64,000 nt of DNA from assembly GCA_038373885.1 (NCBI GenBank), contig JAWZYV010013014.1:124001-188000 (forward strand), read 5' to 3'. Below the pieces are notes generated by a model. That model was not told where the DNA came from. It ran no database searches and saw only the letters and a list, made by a program, of their open reading frames with translations. The DNA is from Cheiracanthium punctorium (Eukaryota > Arthropoda > Arachnida > Araneae > Cheiracanthiidae). Below are positions 31,971-43,458 of this stretch, piece after piece. The translations under genes and the position numbers were made by a program. Position 1 is the first letter of the stretch. Each line of letters starts with the position of its first letter.

Positions 31971-33367
31971 CCGAGACAGCACAGCAAACTTGCATCAAAC
32001 TTGCAGCAAGCTTGATTTATCAAGTCAATAAGCATGAATTAAGCTTGAAAATTTCAAGCGTGTAACCTTAATGCAAGCTTGAGTCAAGTGTTCTAGTTTA
32101 CACTTGTTCAGCTTGCATTAAGCTTGAAATTTCAAGCTTGAATCAAGCTTGACATTTCAAGCTTAATAAATTTTCCTAAAAAAAAAATTCCTAAATACAC
32201 GGGGCGCCGAACTCGCCCCACATATTTTACCTTAATACGCATTCTCCCCCTCTACGCTGAAATTTCAATTTAATTTAATCTGTTCCTATCGAGTGTTCGT
32301 GGCTGAAATAGAACCCGGGACCTTTCGAATGGGAGTCGAGCTCGCTATCCGTTCAGCTACTAAGCTTCACGCAGATATGACTAAAGTTTGAAGTGACTTA
32401 TCACGCCGTTTACTCGCCAGATTGATAAGTGGGCGATGTGTTATTTGTTTCTTTTATTTTTCCATGGGATGCATCAAAATTAAAATAATGTTATGTGTGA
32501 TTTAGAGACTCTACTAATAGGGAAATAAACATAATATAAACTTAAGAGCAGCACACATTTTAAAACTTTCAGTATCGCAGCACTCATGAGCAATACTGCT
32601 ATCCAAAATCGAGACAAACGACTGATTTTTAAATCAATTTCGTAGTATAATTGTATTCTATTTCGAAGAATTTCCATATTTGGAAATATAGAATGGGTTT
32701 ACTTACTTAACACAAATTTTGTGTTAAGTAATCTGAAATCAAAGAAACAGATAGTTAAACGTTACTTCGAAATGCTATATCACAGTTGCTAACATGTATG
32801 GAATACAAACACTTTAGTCATTTTTGTAAATATTTCTTAAAATAACAAATAATTGAAAAATTTTGCTATTTTTTAACGCTAAAAATTCTCTTTACAAATG
32901 TGGTTAGTTATTTTCCTACATATTGGCATGCTATATCGATATAGAGCATTTCGAAGAATAAGTTTAAATTAATTTATACAAATGTAAATTTGAATTATTT
33001 TCATTGTTCATATTTTATAATTAAAAAAAAAATATTTAACTTCTGAATTTTTTTTTTATCCTTAGTAATTTTATTTTAAAACTACAAAAGTGTAAGATGT
33101 AAGATTTTTGGGCCCTAAAATCTGTAGGCACTGGGCAGTTGCCCCGTTTGCCCTGCCGGTAATATGGCATTGGTAATAAAATAAAACACATCTTTTACGA
33201 ACTTTCAGCAAATTTGAGGACGCTAGACAATTAATGTCCATTCTCTTTCACAGATGGCGCCATCACTGCGCACTTTGAAAGCTAAAATCAAGCTAAAGTC
33301 AAGCTTGCATTAATACGTAAAATTCAAGGAAATGTCAAGCTTGATTTAAGCTTATGTGCTGTCTGGG
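31971..33367. repeat. Element with CAGACAGCACA ends, AAGCTT-rich arms
   Basis: The left end CCGAGACAGCACAGCAAACT and the right end (reverse: CCCAGACAGCACATAAGCTT) are inverted repeats. The left arm (to about 32170) and right arm (about 33270-33367) are built of repeated CAAGCTTGA/ATTAAGCTTG words. The middle holds a tRNA-like SINE remnant (32250-32372), AT-rich sequence and a GGGCCC-repeat fragment (about 33108-33172). Length ~1.4 kb; no transposase. Confidence 0.55.
32250..32372 (-). repeat. tRNA-like SINE head (family 2)
   Basis: In reverse: AAGCTTAGTAGCTGAACGGA followed by TAGCGAGCTCGACTCCCATT and then GGTCCCGGGTTCTATTTC. The spacing of a box A-like TAGCTGAACGGATAGCG and a box B-like GGTTCTATTTC is right for a tRNA-derived promoter. 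The sequence differs from family 1 in both boxes. No full cloverleaf or CCA end is visible, so it is not a tRNA gene. Confidence 0.45.
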
Positions 33368-33579
33368 TTCTTACTTTCGCCAACTGAGTTGGCGTAATTT
33401 TGCCAACTGAATCAGAAATAGAAAGTAAATTATAGTTTTTGTTAAATTTTTTATCCAGTTCGCCAACTAGGTATGCAACTTTGCCAAGTTTAAAAGAATT
33501 TGCGAGTGTAAGGGGGGAGGAAGACTCCACCATCTCCCATTCCTTAGCAAGGCCCCTTGGGCGCCCATGATCCTTGTCG

Positions 33580-35475
33580 CTTTCATTGGCTTCGGAAATT
33601 TTAAAAGAATTTTTCTAAGAAAGGCTTGGATCAGCTAAGGAGAAAGAAGGTAAAGAGGAAATTTTCTTGTTTTTCGTTATAACCGGGGTTTACTCATTGA
33701 AAGCGAGTCACACTTCCACAGGCTCAACACTGCATCAACCTAATAGAGTCGGGCCTCTATATAACGAAGTCGTTAAATGCCGGAAAAAAGTTCGCTATAT
33801 AGGAAGTTCGTTAAAAAGAGATTTACCTTTTAAATGCTTTAAGCTGCATTCAACCGATTTTAAAATTTATAGACACTAAATATTATTGAAAAGAAATAGT
33901 TATTCATGCTTTTAAAAAATAAATTGCAACTTTTTTTTTTTTTTTTTTTTTTTTACTTATGAAAAGGAAATCTGCAAGGAGAAACAAAATAGGTAAAACA
34001 AAACTTCCGAAATTACACCGTATATTTGGTTTTAAGTAAATCATTTTACTGTAAAACTAACGAATTTTAGTGTCATTTATGTATTCATTATAACAACTAA
34101 ATTATGAATACATTCCCATCATGCGCTACTATCGGACCTAATTAAATTTAAGCACTCGTGATCCTTAAATTTAACTGCTGAAAAACTTTGTTGTTAATTT
34201 GGTCTGCTTTTTAACAGCGAGTTTACTACTCTCAGTGAGTTAAGACAGCTGGTGAAACCAGTTCAAGGTCACCGCGAAAAATTAAATGTAGTAAAAGAAC
34301 AAAATAAGTTTGTAATGTCAGAAATATTTAGCGAAACCCGAAACAGCGAGAAAAAAGTTAAACCCCAAGAGAAACTTCGTTAAATAGAGAATGAATTTCG
34401 CTATTTGGTGGTTTTTTTTTTTTTTTTTTTTTTTTTTACGAAGAAATTCGCAAAATGTTCTTGGCTCTCAGGAAAAATTCGCAAAATAGAGGAGTTCGTT
34501 AAATAGAAGTCAGACTTTCGACTTTTGTCTTGATTAGAGCCCGATCAAGACAACTGTGGGCCTGGGCAGCAGAAAAAAATTGCGCCCTTAATAAAAAAAA
34601 AAAAAAATAAAGTGAAAAAATAAAAAATAAAAAAACAAACAGATTATGATTGGTACATACTGAGAGTTTTAAATTTCTTACCCCTTCCAAACACAAATTT
34701 TGTTTTAAGTAATCTGAAATAAACGAATATAGTTACATGATGTCAATGAAACAGATAGTTAAACGTTACATCGAAATGCGGTATCACAGTTGTTAACATG
34801 TACGGAATGCAACTACTTTTTGTAAACAGTGATTTTTGTAAATATTTCTTAAAATAAATAATTCAAAAATTTTGCTATTTCTTAACATTAAAAATACTCT
34901 ACAAAATGTGGTTAGTTATTCTCCTACATATTGGTATGCTATATCGACTATAGAGCATTTGGAAGAATTAAAAATAAGTTTAAATTAATTTATACAAAAA
35001 TGTAAATTTGAATTATTTTAATTGATCATACTTTATAAATCAGGGCCCGATTATGACCAACAGGGGCCCCGGGCATTGATGAATTTTCGGGTCCCCATCT
35101 ATTAAAAAAATTATTTTCATAAAATTTTGACATATAAAAGAATATTTCAGAACAACATTTGAAACTGGGGGGGCCCTGGGCAAAGTCCCGATTTGCCCAT
35201 GCGATAAGAAGGGTCTGTTTATAATTAAAAAATCATTTAACTTCTGAAATTTTTTTATCCTTTGTAATTTTATTGTAAAATTATAATATTACACATACGC
35301 AAATTTACGTTGATGCCAGAAGTGATAAATAAATTTCTGATATTTGTGTGGTATGAAGAATGTAAATCTTTTCCTAAAAATGTCTAAGATTTTAAGTCTA
35401 AGATTTTTGGGGCCCTAAAATCTTTAGGCCCTTAGCAGTTGCCCCGTTTGCCCTGCCGGTAATATGGCCCTGCTT
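33580..35475. repeat. Composite of pogo/Tigger-like ends and GGGCC-type repeats
   Basis: 33744-34512 is framed by CCTCTATATAACGAAG and GTTCGTTAAATAGAAG (inverse of each other), with repeated TTCGTTAAATAG/TTCGCTATATAG words typical of pogo-like termini. 34540-35471 is framed by AGAGCCCGATCAAG and GTAATATGGCCCTG and contains a complete nested hAT-like MITE (35041-35217). The sequence at 33580-33740 recurs at about 46490-46660 (GGTTTACTCGTTAAAAGCGA-type words). Confidence 0.5.
35041..35217. mobile_element. hAT-like MITE, CAGGGCCCGATTAT family
   Basis: A ~177-bp copy with ends CAGGGCCCGATTATGACC and GATAAGAAGGGTCTG. Flanking TTATAAAT/TTTATAAT are similar but not identical. Nested within the larger repeat at 34540-35471. 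Confidence 0.6.
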
Positions 35476-35854
35476 CCGATTTCCTCGTTATAAACGAGTT
35501 CGACTGCATTTGTATTTACAGCGTAAGAATTTCGCCGCCCTAAAGAAGAAAACAACAACGGAGAAACCTCATGACAATTACAGGGGGAGGAGTTTTTCAG
35601 AAGTCGTTCACCACTTTCTAAGAAAATGAAAAGCCATATTCAAATTTCGGTCCATCACGCAATCAGTTTCGAATGAAAATAAACAAAGTAACGTTTTTTT
35701 TTGTTTTTTTTTAATCAGAGATGAGGAGCTCTTCTCCCATTGGTCCAGCAGACAGAGATCAGGTTCGCAGAAATCCGGAATTGTGTGCGTGAGTGCATGT
35801 TTGATCCACAAAATTGTTGCTTTTTCTCTCCCTGTCTTCTATCTTCTTCCACAG

Positions 35855-35929
35855 ACGGATTTTCTGGCCGGTAACATGCGGAGTGTGCTTATCACGTGCC
35901 TGGCGATTGTTTTGGAGGTGGCAGTTAGC
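35855..35929 (+). CDS. Candidate exon encoding a signal peptide
   Basis: A strong polypyrimidine tract and acceptor (CCCTGTCTTCTATCTTC...CACAG, ending 35854) precede a 75-nt segment that ends at a consensus donor (GTAAGT, 35930). It contains ATG at 35876-35878 followed by MRSVLITCLAIVLEVAVS, a good secretion signal, in a frame also open upstream to the acceptor. The layout suggests exon 2 of a secreted-protein gene with a noncoding exon 1, and the next exon would start at a codon boundary. I could not find the partner exons, and a chance combination is possible. Confidence 0.35.
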
Positions 35930-36319
35930 GTAAGTAGTATGCAATTTTCTTATTTGGGAGGGGGGGGGCGATTACAGGCCAGCTAGGCCTCAGCCTAGGG
36001 CCCCCCGGAAATGATTAGGATAATTTAATTTGTAGTCTTGAAATGTATCGTAAAAGCGTTACTGAACAGGAATAAAAGGGTACACTTTCACATGCAAGCC
36101 GCCGTGCAAAAGGGTTTGTTTACATTGTGTAGACAGAGCCTGATCATAGTTGGTCGGGCTTTTAATCCTATCTATATTTTCAATATTATCTACTTACTTA
36201 GATATATCATCCAATACCTCTCTACTCATTATACTAGTAATCATAGTTAGAGGATCTAGAATACGTCTAAGACTAATAATTTCAGTATCACATTCACACA
36301 AATCATCAAATTCAATATA

Positions 36320-36531
36320 CACCCTCCAAAAAAAGTATTCGAGCAAGAGAGAAATTTCCTATTTTAGATTTGCGAATAATAATTGAGTTTTTGAAAAACG
36401 CACAACTTGATAGAAATATGGAAAGTCATATTTATACATAGCCTAATTCATATTCTATGATAAATGATTTTTAATATACGAAACCAACGTAGGAACTTTC
36501 TCTCTTGCTCGAATACTTTTTTTGGAGGGTG
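36320..36531. mobile_element. TA-flanked MITE with 35-bp inverted ends
   Basis: A 212-bp element framed by TA on each side (36318-36319, 36532-36533). Its ends CACCCTCCAAAAAAAGTATT / CGAGCAAGAGAGAAA are perfect inverted repeats of about 35 bp. This is a mariner-type MITE, noncoding and apparently young given the perfect ends. Confidence 0.85.
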
Positions 36532-36751
36532 TACATTAATATATTAACTTTTGATAAAAATAATTATTGTATCTATAATATCAATTATTATAATCAAATC
36601 ATTACCTATAATGATTATAATTTTATTTATTATAAAAATATTTATATCTTATAATATTTGCAATTACTCTAATATATATATTATTGATAATAAAATAACT
36701 ACAGATATAATTTCAATAATTATATTAATCCTTATAAATAAAAATGAAATT

Positions 36752-36804
36752 CTGTTTGTTTGTTTGTTTGTTTGTTTGTTTGTTTATTTGTTTGTTTGTT
36801 TGTG
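36752..36804 (+). repeat. (TTTG)n microsatellite
   Basis: About 12 tandem TTTG/GTTT units with one TTTA variant, within the first Helitron-like unit. It accounts for the CLFVCLFV-type translated repeats on the plus strand and the TNKQ repeats on the minus strand, which are not genes. Confidence 0.9.
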
Positions 36805-39732
36805 GATTTGATTCGTATACAAATCCACAAAAATGGACCTATCAGCCTGAAATTTTGCACAGATATGTAAAATAATATAGAATAAATGATAGTCCACTTT
36901 AAAACTTTGAAAGTCCACCCGTTCCCGGAATTTAAGAGATTTTTTATGTTCTCCACGCAAAAAGCTTTCCGTAATTGTAACCCCTGTAGTGAAAAAAGTG
37001 TGAAATAAGGATCGTGGTTGCCATGTGTGGCGATTTTGCCGAATAAAATGTTTTAAATTCTCAAAGTAAAAATAAAAGAATAATAATGATTTTTTTTTTG
37101 TTAGTTTATATTCGTAAGGTTATTTTTTTAAATTATAATATCGTGTGCATGGGAAATCGGAGCAGGAATGAAATGTTTTATAAGCAAAACAATAAGAATT
37201 GAAGATTTCCGAGGCTAATATGTTAAAATTTTTTAGTTTGGCGAAAAAATAAAATGGCTCAAATGCCGAGAAAGTGAGTTCTAGCGGTTTGCACTGTTTC
37301 CGGCTTGGAATTTACTGAGAGCTTAAGGAAACGGATTTTTGAAAACAAGTCCAAAGGTTTTATTAGAATACAGCGTTAAATTTTAATGATCCGTGCGGAA
37401 ATAATGCAGTTATTAAGGGATTTCAAGCGATCTATCTTCAGCATTCTCGCCAATTGAGTGCATTGATTTTAGTTGGGGGAATTCCGCCAAATTTCAGATA
37501 ATTGAAATCTTCGCATATAGTACATCGGAGTAACGATGAATAAAACATGTTATAGTTGATAATTTAAAAAATGAGGCTGTATTAAGGGATTCCACTTTTC
37601 AAAAAAATGCCTGGGGGTCGCACCATTTCCCATTTTGATTGCTGCTAAGTCAATGCTTCGAATGATTCCCTGAAAAAACTCTTGCAAAATGGCGTATATT
37701 GGCACTTTGGCGAGGCTTAGATTTGAAACTGGATTTTATTTGAGACTGGTATCTATATTAATAAAACAATGTGTGTAAACTGTTTGTTTGTCTGTGTCTC
37801 GCGTAGTTCGCAAACGGGTGATCGTAGACCTACCAATTTTTGAACGGAAATTCTCCATGACAGGTCCCGACACACCTCGAAGCGATTTTTTCAAAATTCG
37901 AACTTTTTTAGGAAATATCGATAAAAACGTATCGCAAAAGGCTAATTTTTGCTTTCCGCCATTTCGTAATTGTAACCCCACAGTGCATTAAGCGACAATT
38001 AAGCTTATCTAGGTTGCCACATTCGGCAGTTCATTAAATGATTCAGACTCTTGAAGTAAAAATAAAAGAATAACGATTTTTTTTATTTTGACTAGATTAT
38101 TTGTAAGGTTGTTTTTAAATTAAAATATCGTGTGCATGTGAAATCAGAGTGGGAATGAAATGATTTATACTCAAAAGAAAAATAGAATTTGGAAATTTTC
38201 CGAAAATAAATGTGCAACTTTTTAATTGGGCGAAAAATAGAAGGGGTTGATGTGCGATTTTGAAGAGGATTCTAACGCTTGGCGCTATTTATCGTAATTT
38301 AATAGTCTGCTATTTGGGTTATGAATACACCTGCGTATAAGTTTTTGAAATTTTCATTCAGTTGGAATTGTGCATTTTTCTGAGCAGCTTTATTGCATCT
38401 ATTTCTAATATATTACATCCAGAAAAAAGGATGTTAGAAATATCATTTTTAATTTTGTTTAATCACACTCATGAATAATGATACATTTTCCAACTTAATA
38501 AAATAAGGAACGAAAATAGGGAAGACCTATGGATTATAACTCTTTTTATATATAGCACTTTAGTGCGTATTTAAAATCTGAAAGTGTGTCAGATTTTCTA
38601 TGATTCTAGCGCTTGGCGCAATTTAATGAGAGGGTATTTTTAAAAACAAGCGTAGGTTATCTTATAAATAAAAATGAAATTCTGTTTGTCAATTTGTTGA
38701 TTTGGGTAGTATACAATTCCACAAAAATGGACCTGTCAGCCTGAAATTTTACACAGATATATGTAAAATAATATAGAATAAATGATAGTCCACTTTAAAA
38801 CTTTGAAAGTCCACCCGTTCCCGGAATTTAAGAGATTTTTTATGTTCTCCACGCAGAAAGCTTTATGTAATTGTAACCCCTGTAGTGAAAGTGTGAAATA
38901 AGCATCTTGGTTGCCATGTGTGGCGATTTTGCCGAATAAAATGTTTTAAATTCTTAAAGTGAAAATAAAAGAATAATAATGATTTTTTTAGTTTATATTT
39001 GTAAGGTTATTTTTTTAATTATAATATCGTGTGCGCATAAGAAATGAGAGCAGGAATGAAATGTTTTATACGCAAAACATTGAGGATCGAAGATTTCCGA
39101 GACTAATATGTAAATATTTTTAGTTTGGCGAAAAATAAAATGGCTGATAGGCCGATTTTTAGAAAGTGAGTTCTAGCGGTTTGCACAGTTTTAGGCTTTT
39201 TGGCGCAATTTACTGAGAGCTTAAGGGAATAGCATTTTTGAAAACAAGTGTATAGGTTTTCTTAGAATACAGCATTAAATTTTAACTATCCGTGCAGAAA
39301 TAATGCAGTTATTAGGGCATTTCAAGCGATGTAGCTTCAGAATTCTCGCCAATTGAGTACATTGATTTAACTTGGGGGAAGTCCGTCAAATTTTAGAAAA
39401 TTGAAATCTTCGCATTTAGTACATCGAGGTAACGATGAATAAAACATGTTATAGTTGATAATTTAAAAAATGAGGCTGTATTAAGGGATTCCACTTTTCA
39501 AAAAAATGTCTGGCGATCGAACCATTTCCCATTTTGATTGCTGCTAAGTCAATGCTTCGAATGATTCCCTGAAAAAACTCTTGCAAAATGGCGTATGCTG
39601 GCACTTTGGCGAGGCTTAGATTTGAAACTGGATTTTACTTGAGACTGGTATATATAATAAGACTGGTGATAGATAGAAATGAATGTTGGTATGTGTGTTG
39701 GAAGTTGAAAAACTCAGCACCGTTTCACCGAT

Positions 39733-40650
39733 CACCATGAAATTTGGTTCACCTAAGTCTTTTATCATGGAGAAGGTTTTTATGCTATACGTTTTCCTCT
39801 AACTTGCCACTAGGTGGCGCAGCAGAACGTCGAATTCTATTCCGTTTAGCCGTTTGCTATGCGAATATCGTCCAACCCATTTCGATGAAATTTGGTACAC
39901 GCGGATATTAGAACACGGAGAATATTTTTCAGTATCCATTTTGCTGTAACTTGCCGTTAAATGGCACTGCAACGCATCAACCTCTATACCGTTCGACTGA
40001 TCGGCATAAAATTTTTTATACTTACACATTTGAGCACAAAAAATATATTCTAACTGTGTTCCTTTTGATGTTACTCACCATTAGATGGCACTGCAATGCA
40101 TTATTGTTTTAACTCGGCACTAGATGACCCTGCAGCAGGCCAAATTCCTGACCATTCAAACGGTCGCTATGAAAATCAGTATACATAGCTATTTCAACAA
40201 TGAGAATATTTTGGCGTTATCTATTTTGCTACAACTCGCCACTTGACGGCGCTGTAGCAAATCATTACCTAAATTAATCACTAGATGGTTAACTGACCAC
40301 TAGATGGTAACTGATTGCTATGAAAATAGGTATACATAGATATTTGAACACGGGGATGAGTTTGGCGCTATCCATTTTCCTATAACTTGCCACTCGATGT
40401 TGCGTCTACACATGAATTTCAGGACTATTCAGCCGATCGTCATGAAAATTCGTATACATCGATATCTGAATGCGAAAAATATTTTCGCCGTATCCGTTTT
40501 GCTAAAACTCGCCACTAGATTGCGCTACGTCGCATCGCCTTCTGCACCGTACAAACGATTGCCTTGAAATTCGGTATGCATGATTATTGAACACAATATA
40601 ACGCGATATCAATTTTGCTATATCTGTTTATTACAATGAATAGTAATCAC
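39733..40650 (+). repeat. Degenerate tandem repeats with CTCF-like core in the last Helitron unit
   Basis: Seven occurrences of (A)ACTYGCCACTAGATGGC-like sequence at about 39801, 39948, 40071, 40111, 40233, 40384 and 40506, mostly ~122 or ~150 bp apart. Each is embedded in a unit with GAAATTYGGTAYAC and GAACACGGAGAATATTTT words. The first copy contains CCACTAGGTGGCGC (39807-39820), which matches the metazoan CTCF core consensus. Later copies are degraded. Noncoding. Confidence 0.7.
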
Positions 40651-41172
40651 CACAAATCGTAATATCAAAAAGTCCATTCATTCCCGTGCGAAGAACGGGT
40701 ACTTCAGCTAGTATTAACTATTATTACCATTATACTAATTTAATTTTTTGGGGCCCCTGTACTATCACAAGCATTTTAACTTATTTTTATTTGCTGTTGC
40801 ATTTTCCCGACATAAAAATAAAACATTTTTAAAGAATACTAAAATGGAATTAAAAATTACCTATTTATTTATACTTATTTAGAACAAGACAATGTATTTA
40901 AAAATTATTTTAATATTTTTTTTAGTCCGTTTGTATTATTAGCGCATGGGTGAGCTAATTCAAGGAATGGCAATTACGAGGCGCGGGAGCAAAGTTTCCC
41001 ACTCCAAAAAAATTTCTTCATACACCAAAAAGTTAGAAATTTTCTTTCCTTCATCATGGAATAAAAAATGTTAACGAATGGATAGTCCGTGATAAGCATA
41101 TATATGGCTTATCACAGACATATGACCATACCATACGTTTTCAAAAACTCCTTGTTTATTGATCCATGAGCC

Positions 41173-41455
41173 TTAACCCATTTGTGCCTGGATATTTTTG
41201 CGAATTTCTTCGATTTTTACTGATATCAGAAATAATAGATAAATTTCTGATGTCAATTTCTGAACAAGGGATGATTTTTCAAAAAATCATTATGAATAAA
41301 AATCGAAATATCAACATCCTACTGGGTCATGTTAAAATATTTTGTAGAATTGAGGCTCACTACTCATGAATAAAGGCTAGGGAAAATAAATAACGCTTTC
41401 GACTAATAGCGAAAATGCCGTCCCCAAAAAGGGACGCTAGGCATAAATGGGTTAA
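41173..41455 (+). mobile_element. piggyBac-like MITE, copy A of an inverted pair
   Basis: TTAA at 41173-41176 and 41452-41455, ends CCCATTTGTGCCTGGATA and CTAGGCATAAATGGG. Between them lies a hairpin GTCCCCAAAAAGGGAC near the right end. Length 283 bp. It is almost identical, in opposite orientation, to copy B at 41571. Confidence 0.85.
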
Positions 41456-41570
41456 AGACCATTGAATTAGAAGAACAGAAAATAAATCTCTTAAGTCCAT
41501 TCATTGTTAAAAATGATGCTATAGATATTACAAAGGAAATTTAGTTGCAAAAAATTTATTATTGCAGTAT

Positions 41571-41852
41571 ATCCCATTTATGCCTAGCGTCCCTTTTTTG
41601 GGACGGCATTTTCGCTATTAGTCGAAAGCGTTATTTATTTTTCCTAGCCTTTATTCATGAGTAGTGAGCCTCAATTCTACAAAATATTTTTACATGACCC
41701 AGTAGGATGTTGATATTTCGATTTTTATGCATAATTATTTTTAAAAAAATCATCCCTTGTTCAAGAAATTGACATCAGAAATTTATCTATTATTTCTGAT
41801 ATCAGTAAAAATCGAAGAAAGTCGCAAAAATATCCAGGCACAAATGGGTTAA
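41571..41852 (-). mobile_element. piggyBac-like MITE, copy B of an inverted pair
   Basis: Begins TCCCATTTATGCCTAGCGTC and ends CCAGGCACAAATGGG with TTAA at 41849-41852. The left TTAA is lost (TATAT). It mirrors copy A over its whole length with few differences. The two copies therefore form a ~280-bp inverted repeat with a ~115-bp spacer that could fold into a long hairpin. Confidence 0.8.
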
Positions 41853-42065
41853 ATGAATATGTAATAAATCATGATAACAATAAATCGAGAGATTTGGGGG
41901 GGGCCCTTATTTTTCCGGTGCCCCGGGCTTTTTCCCCTCATGCCCGTGTGATAATCAGGCTCTGTGTGTAGAATTGTTTGTTCGTTTGAATTGAGAATTT
42001 GTAGTTGTTCTGAATATGTAAATCGGATTTCTGTGCTTGGGTCGAAGCCTGCTTATAAATCCTCG

Positions 42066-42660
42066 TCAGTAGCACAACACAAGGGGGGGGGGATGCCCTC
42101 CGTGGGGGTCTTTCTAAGCGGTCCTAACCCGTATTTACGCTGAGAAAACCACGGAAAACTCCGAACGGTTAGGTCGACGGACGCACGATGGGACCCGAAC
42201 CCGGGACCTTCACACTTCGCCCGTCTACCATTTTCAGTGACATAACCACTGTGCCATGGTGAGGCTTTTTATTTGTGTAACACGTATTGCTAATTTATGT
42301 GCTTCTCCCGAGGCCCGCTTATAAATCCACGTCAGAAAGACAACACAAGGGGGGATGCCCTCTGCGGGGGTCTTTCTAAGGCGTCCTAACCCATATTTAC
42401 GCTAAGTTTCGGAGAAAACTACGGAAAACTAAAAACGGTTAGGTCGACAGCCGAGGTTAGGTCGACAGCACAAGGGGTTTGCCCTCCATGGGGGTCTTTC
42501 TAAGGGGTCATAACCCGTATTTGCGCAAAGTTTCGGAGAGAACTACGGATAACTCCGAACGGTTAGGTCGACGGACGAGATGGTACCCGAACCCGGGACC
42601 TTCACACTTCGGCCGTCTACCATTTTCAGTGACTTAACCACTGTGCCACGGTGAGGATTC
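42066..42660 (-). repeat. Cluster of three SINE family 1 copies, minus strand
   Basis: Copies at about 42066-42276 and 42468-42660 both end in the reverse-strand head CACCATGGCACAGTGGTTAT / CACCGTGGCACAGTGGTTAA, with GTAGACGGGCGAAGTGTGAA and box B-like CGGGTTCGGGTCCC. A third, head-truncated copy lies between them (about 42302-42467) and shares the AAGGGG...GTCTTTCTAAG start. All three have the same orientation, so local duplication is more likely than three independent insertions. Confidence 0.75.
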
Positions 42661-42986
42661 TGCAGAATTAGCTCCCAACTTTTTTCATCACATACGCAAA
42701 TTTATGTTGATGCCAGAAGTGATAAATAAATTTCCGATATTTGTGTGGTATGAAGAACGTTAATCTTTTCCTAAAAAAATGTGAATGAGACAGGGAAATA
42801 TTCTCTTTTAAACTTGTTATCACTTAGTACTATGTGGAAATCAGATTTATTAGAGAAATTAAACTAGGCTTAACTAATGGTTAATAACCTTATGCTGCTT
42901 AAATAATGTTTAAATATTCGAGTGACTTACAAATTTCGTGACAGTCTAAAAAAAGATCGCTGGGCTTTAATGGGATAAGCGTCATG

Positions 42987-43458
42987 TTAACCCTTTATAA
43001 GACGTGTTTATGTGCAGAGAGTCGAAAGTACTTGGGATTTTTCTGGCCCATTTTATAAGGATTAATTCATATATTTTCCCTCTACTGTAATATCCCACGT
43101 AAAAATTGGTGAAACAAGTATTAAACAAACACAGAAATTTTGCAGGAGCATACATTAGTTATTCGCAAAATCAAAATCGGAAAAGTGCCTGCTGCCTGTA
43201 CACGGAATTAAACGCAAAAATATATAATTAAAAGCGATGATTCTTATGCTCAATTTTCAAGTTATTCGAGCTTTCTTTAAAATTACGAATGAAAGAAAAG
43301 TTCTTAAGCCAAATATAATTTAAGATCTAGATATATAAAAAAAATATACATCTAATATAACTGAACAAAAATCAGAAAATTCACTCATGATAATTGATTT
43401 CTGTATTGAATAGACCGTAGGTGGTAAGTATTCTTACCAAGGCCTTATAAAGGGTTAA
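42987..43458. mobile_element. piggyBac-like MITE (CCCTTTATAAG ends), chain member 1
   Basis: TTAA at 42987-42990 and 43455-43458, with inverted ends CCCTTTATAAGAC and GCCTTATAAAGGG. Length ~470 bp, noncoding. Its right TTAA is at the same time the left TTAA of the next element. Confidence 0.8.

Larger units (their letters stand above)
36729..40711 (+). mobile_element. Helitron-like tandem array
   Basis: Four head-to-tail units: 36729-37751, 37752-38659, 38660-39650 and 39651-40711. Units 1 and 3 are close copies over ~950 bp (CACAAAAATGGACCT...TTTGAAACTGGATTTTA). Unit 2 is a diverged relative with an extra insert. Units 1-3 each open with a TC(T/C)TATA-type start followed by TTTGTTTGT/TGTTTG text. 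The array ends in a Helitron 3' signature: the hairpin CCCGTGCGAAGAACGGG (40683-40699), a 9-bp gap, then CTAG (40708-40711) followed by T. No Rep/helicase is encoded, so these are non-autonomous. Confidence 0.7.

Noticed and set aside
36551..36956. Ile-rich frame and CLFVCLFV / TNKQTNKQ frames
   Set aside because: Translations of AT-rich sequence and of the TTTG microsatellite.
36133..41968. One large element bounded by CAGAGCCTGATCATAG and its inverse GATAATCAGGCTCTG
   Set aside because: The two ends match but belong to the abundant GGGCC/CAGAGCC repeat group, and the interval holds several independently bounded elements, so a single 5.8-kb unit is not supported.
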